This document shows positions 10,893 to 19,262 of a stretch of 64,000 nt of DNA, in pieces. The stretch comes from DAIDKA01 sp035487155 (GTDB lineage: Bacteria; Pseudomonadota; Gammaproteobacteria; Steroidobacterales; Steroidobacteraceae): NCBI GenBank assembly GCA_035487155.1, contig DATHMK010000050.1, positions 1 through 64,000 on the forward strand, read 5' to 3'. Within the stretch, counting starts at the first letter, position 1, and every line of letters starts with the position of its first letter. The translations under genes and the position numbers were made by a program. The notes below the pieces were generated by a model that did no database searches, was not told the origin of the DNA, and worked only from the letters and a program-made list of their open reading frames with translations.

Positions 10893-12643
10893 AGCGGGCC
10901 TTTCGCACTGCTGCCGGCGGCGTACGCGGGAACCGGATGCTGCAGGTAGCGCTGCTCCAGGTCCTGTACCGACAGCGGCCTGGACAGCAGGAAACCCTGC
11001 ACCTCATCGCAGCCCCGTGCCCGCAGCCACTCCAGCTGCGCCTGGCGCTCGATGCCTTCCGCCGTGACCGTGACACCCAGATTTCTGCCCAGCGACAGGA
11101 TGGCACTGGCAACCGCCGCATCCCCTGGGGCGCGATCGACGTTGGTGACGAATGCCTTGTCGATCTTGATGCGATCAGGCGGGAAGCGTGTGATGTAGGC
11201 CAATGAGGAATAGCCGGTTCCAAAATCGTCCAGGGCGATGCGGCAGCCCAGCTGGCGCAGGCCCTCCAGCGCGGTACGCACCGCCACGGAGTCCTTGACC
11301 AGCAGTGATTCGGTGATCTCCACTTCGATGAGTGAGGCGGGGACCTGCGCCGCCGCCGCCTCGCTTTGGATCACCCGTACCGGATCGCCGTGCAACAGCT
11401 CCTTGCCCGAGACATTGATGGCAATGGGCAGGGAAATGCCGCGATCCAGCCACTGGCGCAGCTGCCGGCAGGCCTTGCGCGTCACCCAGGCGCCCATGTC
11501 GATGATCAGGCCGCTGTCCTCGGCGATCTCAATGAAGCGGTTGGGTGAGATGTCCCCGTGATCCGAATCGCACCAGCGCAGCAGCGCTTCCACGCCGCAC
11601 AGGCGCTTGTCGCTGACGCGGAACTTGGGCTGATAGTTCAGGACCAGCAGATCCTCCTGCAGCGCGCGCCTCAGGCGCGCCTCCAGGTCCAGCCAGTCGC
11701 GCAGGCGACTGCTCATGGCCGGTGCATAGGTGGCCACCGCGGTGACCGCACCGCTCTTCACCTGGTACATGGCGGTATCGGCGTGCTTGAGGACCGTCTG
11801 CACATCAGTGCCATCGGTTGGGTAGACGGCGATGCCGATGCTGGGAGCCGGGTAGAACTCCAGGCCCCGATAGGCGATAGGCTCCCTGAAGGCGGTGCAA
11901 CATGCCTGTGCGATGTCACCGGCCAGCGCCTGCGCCGCCCCGTGTCGCAGCAGGATGACGAACTCATCGCCACCGAAGCGCGCCACCGAGACATGCAGGT
12001 GCTTGGCATCGAACTGTTCCAGCGTGCGCTGCAGGCGCTCGGCCACGACCTTCAGCACCGCATCGCCCACGGCGTGACCGAAGGTGTCGTTGATGCGCTT
12101 GAAGCTGTTCAGATCCAGATAGAGGATCGCCACTTCTTCGTTGTTGGACGCCGCCACTTTGAACAGCCGCTCGGCGGTCTCCATGCAGCGCTGCCGGTTC
12201 GGCAATCCGGTCAGGGGATCGAAGTAAGCCAGCCGCTCGATGCGTTCGGCGGCGGCGGCATTGCGCAGGATGTAGCTCAGGCGCCGCGGCAGCAGTGCCC
12301 AGTTGACGGGCTTGGCGATGAAATCCGTTGCGCCGGCTTCGAAGGCCAGATCGATGGCCGCGGAGTCCTCGTGCCCGGTCACCATGACGATGGGAACGTT
12401 GGCGAAACGCGGCTCGGCGCGCAGCCGCCGGCACACGCCATAGCCGTCCATGCCCGGCATGTCCACATCCAGCAGCACGATGGCGAGATTCTGCTGCAGA
12501 GCGGTCTCGAGCGCCGCCATGCCATTGTCATGGGCGCTGACGATCAGCCCCAGCTGCGCCACCGCCTCGCTGAGCAGCAGACGGCCGAGGTCTTCGTCGT
12601 CGGCCACGATGGCGACGGCGGGTGCCGGTGTGCTCATGGTCAT
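10889..12643 (-). CDS. Response regulator REC-GGDEF-EAL
   Basis: A 584-residue soluble output protein. The receiver domain (about 8-125) has the acidic pair in VADDED, phospho-acceptor Asp59 in LLDVDMPG and the Lys in FIAKPVN. The GGDEF motif is intact at 224-228, but no RxxD inhibitory site is seen at the usual spacing. The EAL domain has EALLRW (Glu352) and DDFGTGYSS. The ATG at 12643 overlaps the stop of the hybrid kinase by 4 bases (ATGA), so kinase and regulator are translationally coupled and very likely cognate. The reading frame stays open far upstream of this ATG, but that part overlaps the kinase gene out of frame and is not genuine. Confidence 0.93.
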   Translation of the reverse strand: MTMSTPAPAVAIVADDEDLGRLLLSEAVAQLGLIVSAHDNGMAALETALQQNLAIVLLDVDMPGMDGYGVCRRLRAEPRFANVPIVMVTGHEDSAAIDLAFEAGATDFIAKPVNWALLPRRLSYILRNAAAAERIERLAYFDPLTGLPNRQRCMETAERLFKVAASNNEEVAILYLDLNSFKRINDTFGHAVGDAVLKVVAERLQRTLEQFDAKHLHVSVARFGGDEFVILLRHGAAQALAGDIAQACCTAFREPIAYRGLEFYPAPSIGIAVYPTDGTDVQTVLKHADTAMYQVKSGAVTAVATYAPAMSSRLRDWLDLEARLRRALQEDLLVLNYQPKFRVSDKRLCGVEALLRWCDSDHGDISPNRFIEIAEDSGLIIDMGAWVTRKACRQLRQWLDRGISLPIAINVSGKELLHGDPVRVIQSEAAAAQVPASLIEVEITESLLVKDSVAVRTALEGLRQLGCRIALDDFGTGYSSLAYITRFPPDRIKIDKAFVTNVDRAPGDAAVASAILSLGRNLGVTVTAEGIERQAQLEWLRARGCDEVQGFLLSRPLSVQDLEQRYLQHPVPAYAAGSSAKGPL

Positions 12644-15600
12644 GCGCTGGCCTTGAGTGTGCGATTGCCCAGTTCCGCCAGCAGCGCAGGGTAGGCGCCG
12701 CGCAGGCGCGCCTGCAGGCGGTGCGCCTCCGCGATATTTCCGGCGTCGCAGGCCTTCTCCAACTGCCCCAGCTCGCGCGAGAAGGTCAGGGCACCGACAT
12801 TGGCGGCACTGGCCTTGAGTTTGTGGCACAGCGCGGCGGCCGCGGCCAGGTCGGCGCCCGCCAGGGCGGTGTCGAGTGCGGCCAGGGATTCTGCCGACCC
12901 GCTCTGGAACAGCGCCACCAGCTTTGAGTAAAGGTCCGCACCGCCACGTCCGGGCAGGTTGCGCAGGCCGGCAACCGCCTTGGCATCCACCACGGCCAGC
13001 TCCGGTGCCTGGACCAGCACCCGCATGGCGGCCGTGTGCGAGTCGCGCCGCGCCCAGCGACGCAGCAGCTGCGCGCAGGCTTCCAGGGTATAGGGTTTGC
13101 TCAACATATCGTCCATGCCGGCCTCCAGGCAGCGCGCGCGATAGGCCCCGGCATCGTGCGCGCTCAGCGCGACGATCGGGACGTGTTCCTTCTGCGCTTC
13201 GCGCTGACGGATCAGCACTGTGGTCGCATAGCCGTCCATGATCGGCATGCTCAGATCCATCAATATCAGGTCGAAGTGTTCCACGGCGGTGCGCGCCACG
13301 GCTTCCGCGCCGTCCTTGACCCAGGCCCAGGTGCAGCCCAGCGCCTCGAGGTAACCCTGCGCAACCGCGGCATTGACCGGCTCGTCCTCCACCAGCAGCA
13401 CATGCCCGCCGATGGCCTCCGGCGCGGCCAGCAGCGAGGCGGCCATCACCGGCGCCGGCGCCAATCCCAGCGCGGCGCCGATCGCCTCGCACAGCGTTTC
13501 GCGCTGCACGGGCTTGAGCACGATGCAATCACTGGCCAGCAGGTCATCGAAGCTTCCGGACTCGACTTCCGAGGATGAGGCGACCAGCACCAGCGGCGGC
13601 ACGGGGCCGTCGCTGGCGGCGCGCTCGCGCAGGTAGCGCTGCTGGTTGCTGGCATCGACGATGCGCAGATCCTCGCATGCGGCAGCGTTGCCGTCCGGTT
13701 TGAACAGGCTCAGACCCAGCGCCAGGACATGCCGCGACAACGCCTCGGCCATGGCCGGATGTCGCGTCAGAATCCGCACGCTGCGCGGCGGCAGGGGTGC
13801 CGGCGCCGGCTCTTCCTGCGCACCTGTCTGCAAGGGCAGTGACAGCGCAAAGCGCGAGCCGACCTGCGGATGGCTCTCAACGCGGATGCTGCCGCCCATG
13901 ACCTGGGCCAGCTCGTGGCAGATCGCCAGCCCCAGGCCGCTGCCGCCGAAGCGCCGGGTGGTGGACTCGTCGGCCTGGGTGAAGGGTTCGAAGATCTTGG
14001 CGATGGTGGCGGCGTCCATGCCGATACCGGTGTCGGTCACCGACAATTCAAGAGTCGCGCTGTCCTCGCCGGCGGCATTCACATCGGCCTTGACCACCAC
14101 CTGGCCCCGGGAGGTGAACTTGACGGCGTTGCCGACCAGGTTCATCAGGATCTGGCGGATGCGCAGCGGATCACCGAGCAGTGCCCGCTGCATCTGCAGC
14201 GGCGGACAGACGATGAGCTCGATACCCTTGGATTCGGCAGCGCCAGTGAACACACCCGTGCACTCCTCCAGCACCTGCAGCAGGTTGACGGGCAGCTTCT
14301 CAGTCTGCAGCTTGCCGGCGCGTATCTTCGACAGATCCAGCAGGTCATTGACGATCTGCAGCAGGGTCTGGGCCGAGGAACGTATGGTGTGGGTGAGGCG
14401 TGCCTGCTTGCCGGACAGCTCGGTGCGTGCCAGCAGTTCCGTCATGCCGACGACACCGTTCATCGGCGTGCGCAACTCGTGACTCATCCGATCCATGAAA
14501 TGAGTCTTGGCTTTCGAGGCTTCTTCGAGCTGGCGGTTGGTCTCACGCAGCTCGCGGGTGCGCACTGCCACTTCGGTCTCCAGGCGCTGCCGGTCCCGGA
14601 CCACGCGCCGGAACTTCTCACGATGCTGGTGCACGCGGTAGGCGATCAGGCTCAGCGCCAGCAGCAGGTAAACGGCGTAGGCCTCGGGCGAGCGCCACGG
14701 CGCCGGATCCTTGTGGATGCTCAGCTGCAGCGGGGTTTCACTCCACAGCGAGTCGGAGTTCGCCGCGCGCACCTCGAGCAGGTGGTCACCGGCGTCAAGG
14801 TTGGTGAGTGTGATCCGATTCTCCGTGCCCAGATCGATCCACTTGTCGGTAAGGCCGGCCATGCGGTAGGCGATGTGGTTGCGCTTGGGAGATGTGTAAT
14901 CCAGCACCCCGAATTCCAGCGAGACGATGCTGGCGCGATGATCCAGCTGCAGGCGCTGCAGCAGCCAGTACGGTGTCTTGCCCGGCGCCGGCACGCCCAG
15001 AATGTCCACGCGCGTCAGCGCCAGATGCGGCGGTGGCCGGTTCTCCGTGAGGCGCTGCGGATCGAATATATTGAAACCGCCGGGTCCGCCGAAGCACAGC
15101 CGCCCGTTGGCGAGCTTCGCATAGGCGCCAAAATTGAACTCCTCGCCCTGCAGGCCATCCTCGCGATGGTAGGTCTTGACCGCGCCGGTGTCCGGGTCGA
15201 AGCGCACCAGCCCGGCATCCCCGCTCAGCCAAAGATGACCCTTGGGATCAGCCACCACGCCGTAAATGGTATGGGTGGAAAGCACCTCGGCATGTGAGGC
15301 GGCGCGGAAGCGTACACCCTCGGGCACTGCCGATGAGCCTATGACCTGCGCCAACCCACCGCTGTCGGTCCCCACCCAGATGTTGCCGCGCGCATCGATG
15401 GCAACTGAGTACACGGCGTCGGCGGGGATGGAGCCCGGATCATGCGGGTCGTGACGGAAAACCTTGATTACCGTGCCATCCGGGCGCGCCAGATCCAGGC
15501 CCTGGCCATCGGTGGCCAGCCACAGGTTGCCCTGCGCATCCTGAGCAATGGCGCTGACGTTGGCACCGCTGATGGCGCCGGGCTGTGAGCCGCCAAAGGG

Positions 15601-17127
15601 CAGCTGGCGAACCAGGCCGGTGGCCGGATCCAGCACATTGGCGCCCCCGCCATGGGTACCCAGCCAGATCATGCCGTCGCGGGACTCGAAGATGCTCATG
15701 ATGCCGGCGGCGCTCAGACTGTGTGCATCGCCTGCCTTGACCGGCACGGCGCTGAGCTGATCGGCCGCGTACCTGTGCAGGCCGTTGTCCATGGTCCCTA
15801 TCCACAGGGCACCGTGGCGATCCTCGCGCAGCGACATGACGTTCCGGTCGCCCAGGGCGTTGGGCCGCCCGACCAGCGTATCGAAATCGAGCACCTGGCC
15901 GGTTGCGGGGTCGAAGCGCTTGAGCGCCCCGCCCATGGACCCGATCCAGAGCCGGTTATCCGGCGCATCCGCGAACGCCATCACCAGGTTGTCCTGCAGC
16001 CAGGCGGGCCGCTGCCCGCCCAGTTCCCAGCTGTGCGGATTCCAGCGGCTGACACCACCGGCGCGCGTGCCTATCCATACCAGGCCGCTCTGGTCCTCAT
16101 ACAGCGAGAGGATCTCGGAGTCCCGCAGTGTTTCCGCATCCTTCGGATCGTGGCTGTAGAGGTGGAACTGGTTGCTGGCGCGATCCAGCAGGTCCAGCCC
16201 CTGAGCAGTGCCCACCCACAGATCGCCGGCCTGGTCCTGAAGAATGGAGCGCACATCATCGCTAGCCAGCGAGCCCGGAAAATTCGCATTGTGACGATAG
16301 ACGGCCTGCACATGGCCGCTGCGGTCCATCAGGTCCAAGCCACCGTCGGTGCTCGTGACCCACAGGGAGCCGCTTCGATCCTGGAACACGTGCGTGATGT
16401 GCAGGCCGCTCAGGGTGGTGGCATCGCCCGCCACGTGCTGCATGTGTGCGAAGCCGCGCTGCTGCGGCAGCCAGCGATCCAGGCCCATGAACGTGGACAC
16501 CCACACCGTGCCGGTGCGATCGAGCTCTATCCTTTGGACGCGATCGTCAATGAGCGAGCTGGCGAGGCGCGCATCGTGGTGCAGGTGCTCGAAATGCAAG
16601 GTGGCGATATCCAGGACATCCACTCCCGCGTCCGTGGTTCCCACCCACAGCCGTCCGGCCGCATCCACCAGCAGTGAGCGTATGGAGTCGCTGGCGAGGC
16701 TCGCGGCATTCTTCGGGTCGTGACGGAACACGGTAAAGGTGTCCGTGGCACGGTTCCAGCGTGCCAGGCCGGTATCCTTGATGGCCACCCACAGATCATG
16801 GTGGGCATCTTCGACCACATCGTAAATGAAGTTTCCAGGCAGGCCGTTACCGCTGTTCGGTGAGTAGGCATAGCGCAGCAGTTCCCGGCCGTCGTAGCGG
16901 ACCAGGCCATCCTCGGTCGCCAGCCACACGAACCCCTGGGAGTCCTGCAGTGTCGTATAGACACTGTCCTCCGGCAGGCCATCCGCGGTGGTCAGATGCT
17001 GCAGGATGAGGGCCGGCGCATCCGCTGCCGCAGCGCCCGCCGCGGCCGTGACTGCGAGCAGCCACAGGATGAGCGACCAGCGCCGGTGGCGCCTTGAGGT
17101 AAGGGTACTCACATCTGAACGATGCAT
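12640..17127 (-). CDS. Two-component hybrid histidine kinase with beta-propeller sensor and Hpt domain
   Basis: A 1495-residue one-piece phosphorelay. Residues 1-36 are a signal segment. Residues 37-690 hold many regulator-propeller repeats (LWVGT, GLVRYD type), followed by a Y_Y_Y domain (about 700-785) and a transmembrane helix (about 790-812). Next come HisKA with His883 in MSHELRTPMNG and an HATPase domain with NLVGNAVKF, DTGIGM and GSGLGLAI. A degenerate receiver lacking its Asp (about 1110-1235) is followed by a complete receiver with Asp1291 in LILMDLSMP and an Hpt domain with His1435 in CHKLKASAANVGA. This architecture is typical of periplasmic glycan or nutrient sensors. The likely final target is the coupled REC-GGDEF-EAL protein. 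The ligand is unknown. Confidence 0.93.
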   Translation of the reverse strand: MHRSDVSTLTSRRHRRWSLILWLLAVTAAAGAAAADAPALILQHLTTADGLPEDSVYTTLQDSQGFVWLATEDGLVRYDGRELLRYAYSPNSGNGLPGNFIYDVVEDAHHDLWVAIKDTGLARWNRATDTFTVFRHDPKNAASLASDSIRSLLVDAAGRLWVGTTDAGVDVLDIATLHFEHLHHDARLASSLIDDRVQRIELDRTGTVWVSTFMGLDRWLPQQRGFAHMQHVAGDATTLSGLHITHVFQDRSGSLWVTSTDGGLDLMDRSGHVQAVYRHNANFPGSLASDDVRSILQDQAGDLWVGTAQGLDLLDRASNQFHLYSHDPKDAETLRDSEILSLYEDQSGLVWIGTRAGGVSRWNPHSWELGGQRPAWLQDNLVMAFADAPDNRLWIGSMGGALKRFDPATGQVLDFDTLVGRPNALGDRNVMSLREDRHGALWIGTMDNGLHRYAADQLSAVPVKAGDAHSLSAAGIMSIFESRDGMIWLGTHGGGANVLDPATGLVRQLPFGGSQPGAISGANVSAIAQDAQGNLWLATDGQGLDLARPDGTVIKVFRHDPHDPGSIPADAVYSVAIDARGNIWVGTDSGGLAQVIGSSAVPEGVRFRAASHAEVLSTHTIYGVVADPKGHLWLSGDAGLVRFDPDTGAVKTYHREDGLQGEEFNFGAYAKLANGRLCFGGPGGFNIFDPQRLTENRPPPHLALTRVDILGVPAPGKTPYWLLQRLQLDHRASIVSLEFGVLDYTSPKRNHIAYRMAGLTDKWIDLGTENRITLTNLDAGDHLLEVRAANSDSLWSETPLQLSIHKDPAPWRSPEAYAVYLLLALSLIAYRVHQHREKFRRVVRDRQRLETEVAVRTRELRETNRQLEEASKAKTHFMDRMSHELRTPMNGVVGMTELLARTELSGKQARLTHTIRSSAQTLLQIVNDLLDLSKIRAGKLQTEKLPVNLLQVLEECTGVFTGAAESKGIELIVCPPLQMQRALLGDPLRIRQILMNLVGNAVKFTSRGQVVVKADVNAAGEDSATLELSVTDTGIGMDAATIAKIFEPFTQADESTTRRFGGSGLGLAICHELAQVMGGSIRVESHPQVGSRFALSLPLQTGAQEEPAPAPLPPRSVRILTRHPAMAEALSRHVLALGLSLFKPDGNAAACEDLRIVDASNQQRYLRERAASDGPVPPLVLVASSSEVESGSFDDLLASDCIVLKPVQRETLCEAIGAALGLAPAPVMAASLLAAPEAIGGHVLLVEDEPVNAAVAQGYLEALGCTWAWVKDGAEAVARTAVEHFDLILMDLSMPIMDGYATTVLIRQREAQKEHVPIVALSAHDAGAYRARCLEAGMDDMLSKPYTLEACAQLLRRWARRDSHTAAMRVLVQAPELAVVDAKAVAGLRNLPGRGGADLYSKLVALFQSGSAESLAALDTALAGADLAAAAALCHKLKASAANVGALTFSRELGQLEKACDAGNIAEAHRLQARLRGAYPALLAELGNRTLKASA

Positions 17128-17176
17128 GAAGCCGCTCCCGGGAACATTGACGGAACGCAGGAGCGCTTGAGCAATT

Positions 17177-17189
17177 TCGTAACTTACGA
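17177..17189. promoter_or_regulatory. 13-bp palindrome upstream of the hybrid kinase
   Basis: TCGTAAcTTACGA is a perfect 6-1-6 palindrome in the 78-base gap between the protease stop codon (17206) and the kinase start (17127). It lies about 50 bases before the kinase ATG, where an operator would act. The regulator is not identified. Confidence 0.3.
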
Positions 17190-17205
17190 GAACTGCGTCA
17201 CAAGA

Positions 17206-19122
17206 CTACTGGTTGGGGACCCAGGGCAGGATCGAGGTGGGCGCGGAGGTGAAGCTGGCCGAGCCCGGCGCGCCCTGCCACCAGGGCACGGAGGTGCTCC
17301 AGCAGTAGCCCTTGCTCCAGGCGTACTGTTTGCTCCACGCATACATCGTGCTCCAGGTGTAGCTCTTGCTCCAGGCATACATCGAGGTCCACACGTAGCC
17401 GGAGCTCCAGTCATAGCCCTGGTCCCAGGCATAGCCGCCTGACCAGGTCATGCCATCACCGGGCAGCGGCGTACCCCAGGTGGAGCCGGCCATGTTCATG
17501 ATGTAGAAATCGCCATCCGCATTCTCATTGGCCGGACCACCGAAGTGTTGCGTGCCGGCGAGATCGGCCGCGACATTGAGGCCCTGGTTGGCGCAACCGG
17601 TGGCGGTGCTGTTGACGGCCCGCACGGCGTTGATGAAACCCGCGCCCTGCTGGAACACGGTGTAGGCCAGAGCCCCTGATGAGGTGACGGCGGGGGCCGC
17701 CGAGGCCAGCAGCCGGCACTTCACATTGTCGGGGGTGAGCGCGGGATTCGCCTGCAGCATCAGGGCGACCACGCCGCTGGTCACGGCGGTGGCCATCGAG
17801 GTGCCTGACATGGTGAACATCTGTTCGCCCACCGACATCGAGTTCGGATCGATATTGGCGAGGTAGCTGCTGCTGGACATGGAGGCGGCGATGTGGCCGC
17901 CCGGTGCCACCACCTCGGGCTTCACGAAGCCTTCATAGGTCGGACCGGTGGAAGAGAACGAGGCCAGCGAGAAGTTGGCCGCATTGTTGGGGGTGTAGTT
18001 GTCGGTGAGCGCGCCGACGGTGATCACGTAGGGCACGTTGCCGGGTACGCCTATGGTCATGGGTCCGGGGCCCGAGTTGCCCGCGGCCACCACCACCACG
18101 ATGCCCGCCTGCCACGCCGCCATCACGGCCTGATCCAGTGGGTCATTCCAGTAATAGGATTCCGGGGTGGAGCCGAAGGACAGGTTGATGATGCGTATGT
18201 TGTACTTGTGCTGATTGGCGATGATCCAGTTCAGCCCCGCGATCACATCCACGTAACGGCCGCCGCCCTGGCCGTCGAAGGCGCGCACGATGACCAGATT
18301 GGCCTGGGGCGCGATGCTCAGGTAGTTCAGGGACAGGTTCTCCGCGCCGCCGGCAGCGGTGGAGGTGATGTGCGTGCCGTGTCCGTAGGGATCGCCCGTG
18401 ACCGGTCCTGAGCCGCCGTTGGTCACGTCCATGGTCGCCAGCACTCGCGCGCCGTAATTCTGCGACGGATCTTCCCACAGGCCAGAGTCCAACATGGCAA
18501 TGGTGACGCCGCGACCGGTGATGCCCTGCTGCTGCAGGGTGTTGGCGCCGACCTCCGCGGGGTAGTTGGTCTGGTAAAGCAGGGTGTTTGCTTTGACCCC
18601 GGTGCCATCCGTCAGCGCCGTATTACTGCTCATCCCTGCGACCACCGGCGAGACCAGGGGCGATACCAAAGGCTGTGCCAACGGGGTCACCGCCGAGGTG
18701 ACCGGGGTCGTGACGGCAGCGACGGTCGTCACCAGCGGGTTGGTCGCGACCGTTGCAACGGCCGTGTTGGTGACGTTCTGAACCGTGGAGGTCACCGAAC
18801 CGAGCAATGAACCCAAGCTCTCGGTGTGCATGCTGCGATCGGCAAATACGCGCACGTCGCTGCGCGCGCGCAGTTGCGCAACTTGCGCAGCATCCAGGTA
18901 GGCCGACACGGCATGGATGACATCCAGGTTGCGTTCCAGGGTGCCGCCCACCTGCTGCACATCCTGCTGCGCAAGAGTCAGCGTTGGGGCCTGCACCAGG
19001 TAGCGGGCGGTGTCGGCAGGATGCGCGGACTGCGGCGCCGGGGCGGCCATGGCGCTCGTCGCGAGCATTACCACGAGCAATGAAGCAACTCGCCGTTCCA
19101 ATACCGTGTCAGTGGTGCGCAT
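17206..19122 (-). CDS. Secreted S8 (subtilisin-like) serine protease with C-terminal Trp repeats
   Basis: A 638-residue exported protease. The N-terminus has a hydrophobic signal region (about 10-27), then an I9-type propeptide (ARYLVQAPTLTL to VRVFADRS). The linker around 105-165 is rich in Val/Thr. The catalytic triad is intact: Asp212 in AMLDSGLWE, His248 in GHGTHITS and Ser442 in SGTSMATA, with the oxyanion Asn in AAGNSGPG. The tail carries nine Trp residues at exact six-residue spacing (560-608) in a YxWSxx pattern. Two CRP-like sites lie 78-125 bases upstream. It sits between the degenerate GGDEF-EAL gene and the hybrid kinase, all on one strand, suggesting secretion controlled by this signalling block. 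Confidence 0.93.
   Translation of the reverse strand: MRTTDTVLERRVASLLVVMLATSAMAAPAPQSAHPADTARYLVQAPTLTLAQQDVQQVGGTLERNLDVIHAVSAYLDAAQVAQLRARSDVRVFADRSMHTESLGSLLGSVTSTVQNVTNTAVATVATNPLVTTVAAVTTPVTSAVTPLAQPLVSPLVSPVVAGMSSNTALTDGTGVKANTLLYQTNYPAEVGANTLQQQGITGRGVTIAMLDSGLWEDPSQNYGARVLATMDVTNGGSGPVTGDPYGHGTHITSTAAGGAENLSLNYLSIAPQANLVIVRAFDGQGGGRYVDVIAGLNWIIANQHKYNIRIINLSFGSTPESYYWNDPLDQAVMAAWQAGIVVVVAAGNSGPGPMTIGVPGNVPYVITVGALTDNYTPNNAANFSLASFSSTGPTYEGFVKPEVVAPGGHIAASMSSSSYLANIDPNSMSVGEQMFTMSGTSMATAVTSGVVALMLQANPALTPDNVKCRLLASAAPAVTSSGALAYTVFQQGAGFINAVRAVNSTATGCANQGLNVAADLAGTQHFGGPANENADGDFYIMNMAGSTWGTPLPGDGMTWSGGYAWDQGYDWSSGYVWTSMYAWSKSYTWSTMYAWSKQYAWSKGYCWSTSVPWWQGAPGSASFTSAPTSILPWVPNQ
17294..17450 (-). 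repeat. In-frame 18-bp tandem repeats encoding the YxWSxx tail
   Basis: Nine Trp codons (CCA on the + strand) occur at an exact 18-base period from 17299 to 17445, with related flanking bases (GCTCCAGGC). The encoded six-residue unit forms the C-terminal tail of the S8 protease. The array is degenerate at the DNA level but perfectly in phase, indicating selection at the protein level. Confidence 0.85.
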
Positions 19123-19199
19123 CGCCTGAACCTCTTACCTCGGGTGCTTCCGAGGCGTTGTGCGAGGCATAAGGTCTCGCGAATGCGCTGCAACCAAAA

Positions 19200-19215
19200 G
19201 GTGACGGACCTCACA
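19200..19215. promoter_or_regulatory. CRP-like site 2 upstream of the S8 protease
   Basis: GGTGACGGACCTCACA matches the CRP-family consensus TGTGA-N6-TCACA at 9 of 10 half-site positions. It is centred 31 bases from the perfect site at 19231-19246, about three helical turns. It is nearer to the protease start (ATG at 19122). Confidence 0.5.
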
Positions 19216-19230
19216 GTTCCGGAGGTCTAG

Positions 19231-19246
19231 TGTGACGGCCGTCACA
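19231..19246. promoter_or_regulatory. CRP/Clp-type binding site, perfect palindrome
   Basis: TGTGACGGCCGTCACA is a perfect 16-bp palindrome and an exact TGTGA-N6-TCACA CRP-family site. It lies about 109 bases upstream of the S8 protease ATG (transcribed leftward). In Xanthomonas the CRP homologue Clp controls secreted enzymes and is inhibited by c-di-GMP. Regulation of this protease by such a protein is inferred. Confidence 0.65.
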
Positions 19247-19262
19247 TAACCAATGTGTAAAA

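Noticed and set aside
12644..13528. Upstream extension of the REC-GGDEF-EAL frame
   Set aside because: The extension is an out-of-frame overlap with the kinase gene with Ala/Gly/Arg-rich nonsense sequence; the ATGA-coupled ATG at 12643 starts exactly at the receiver domain.
13870..15297. 475-codon open frame on the + strand inside the hybrid kinase gene
   Set aside because: It is antisense to well-conserved kinase, Y_Y_Y and propeller sequence and has no recognisable features or start signal.
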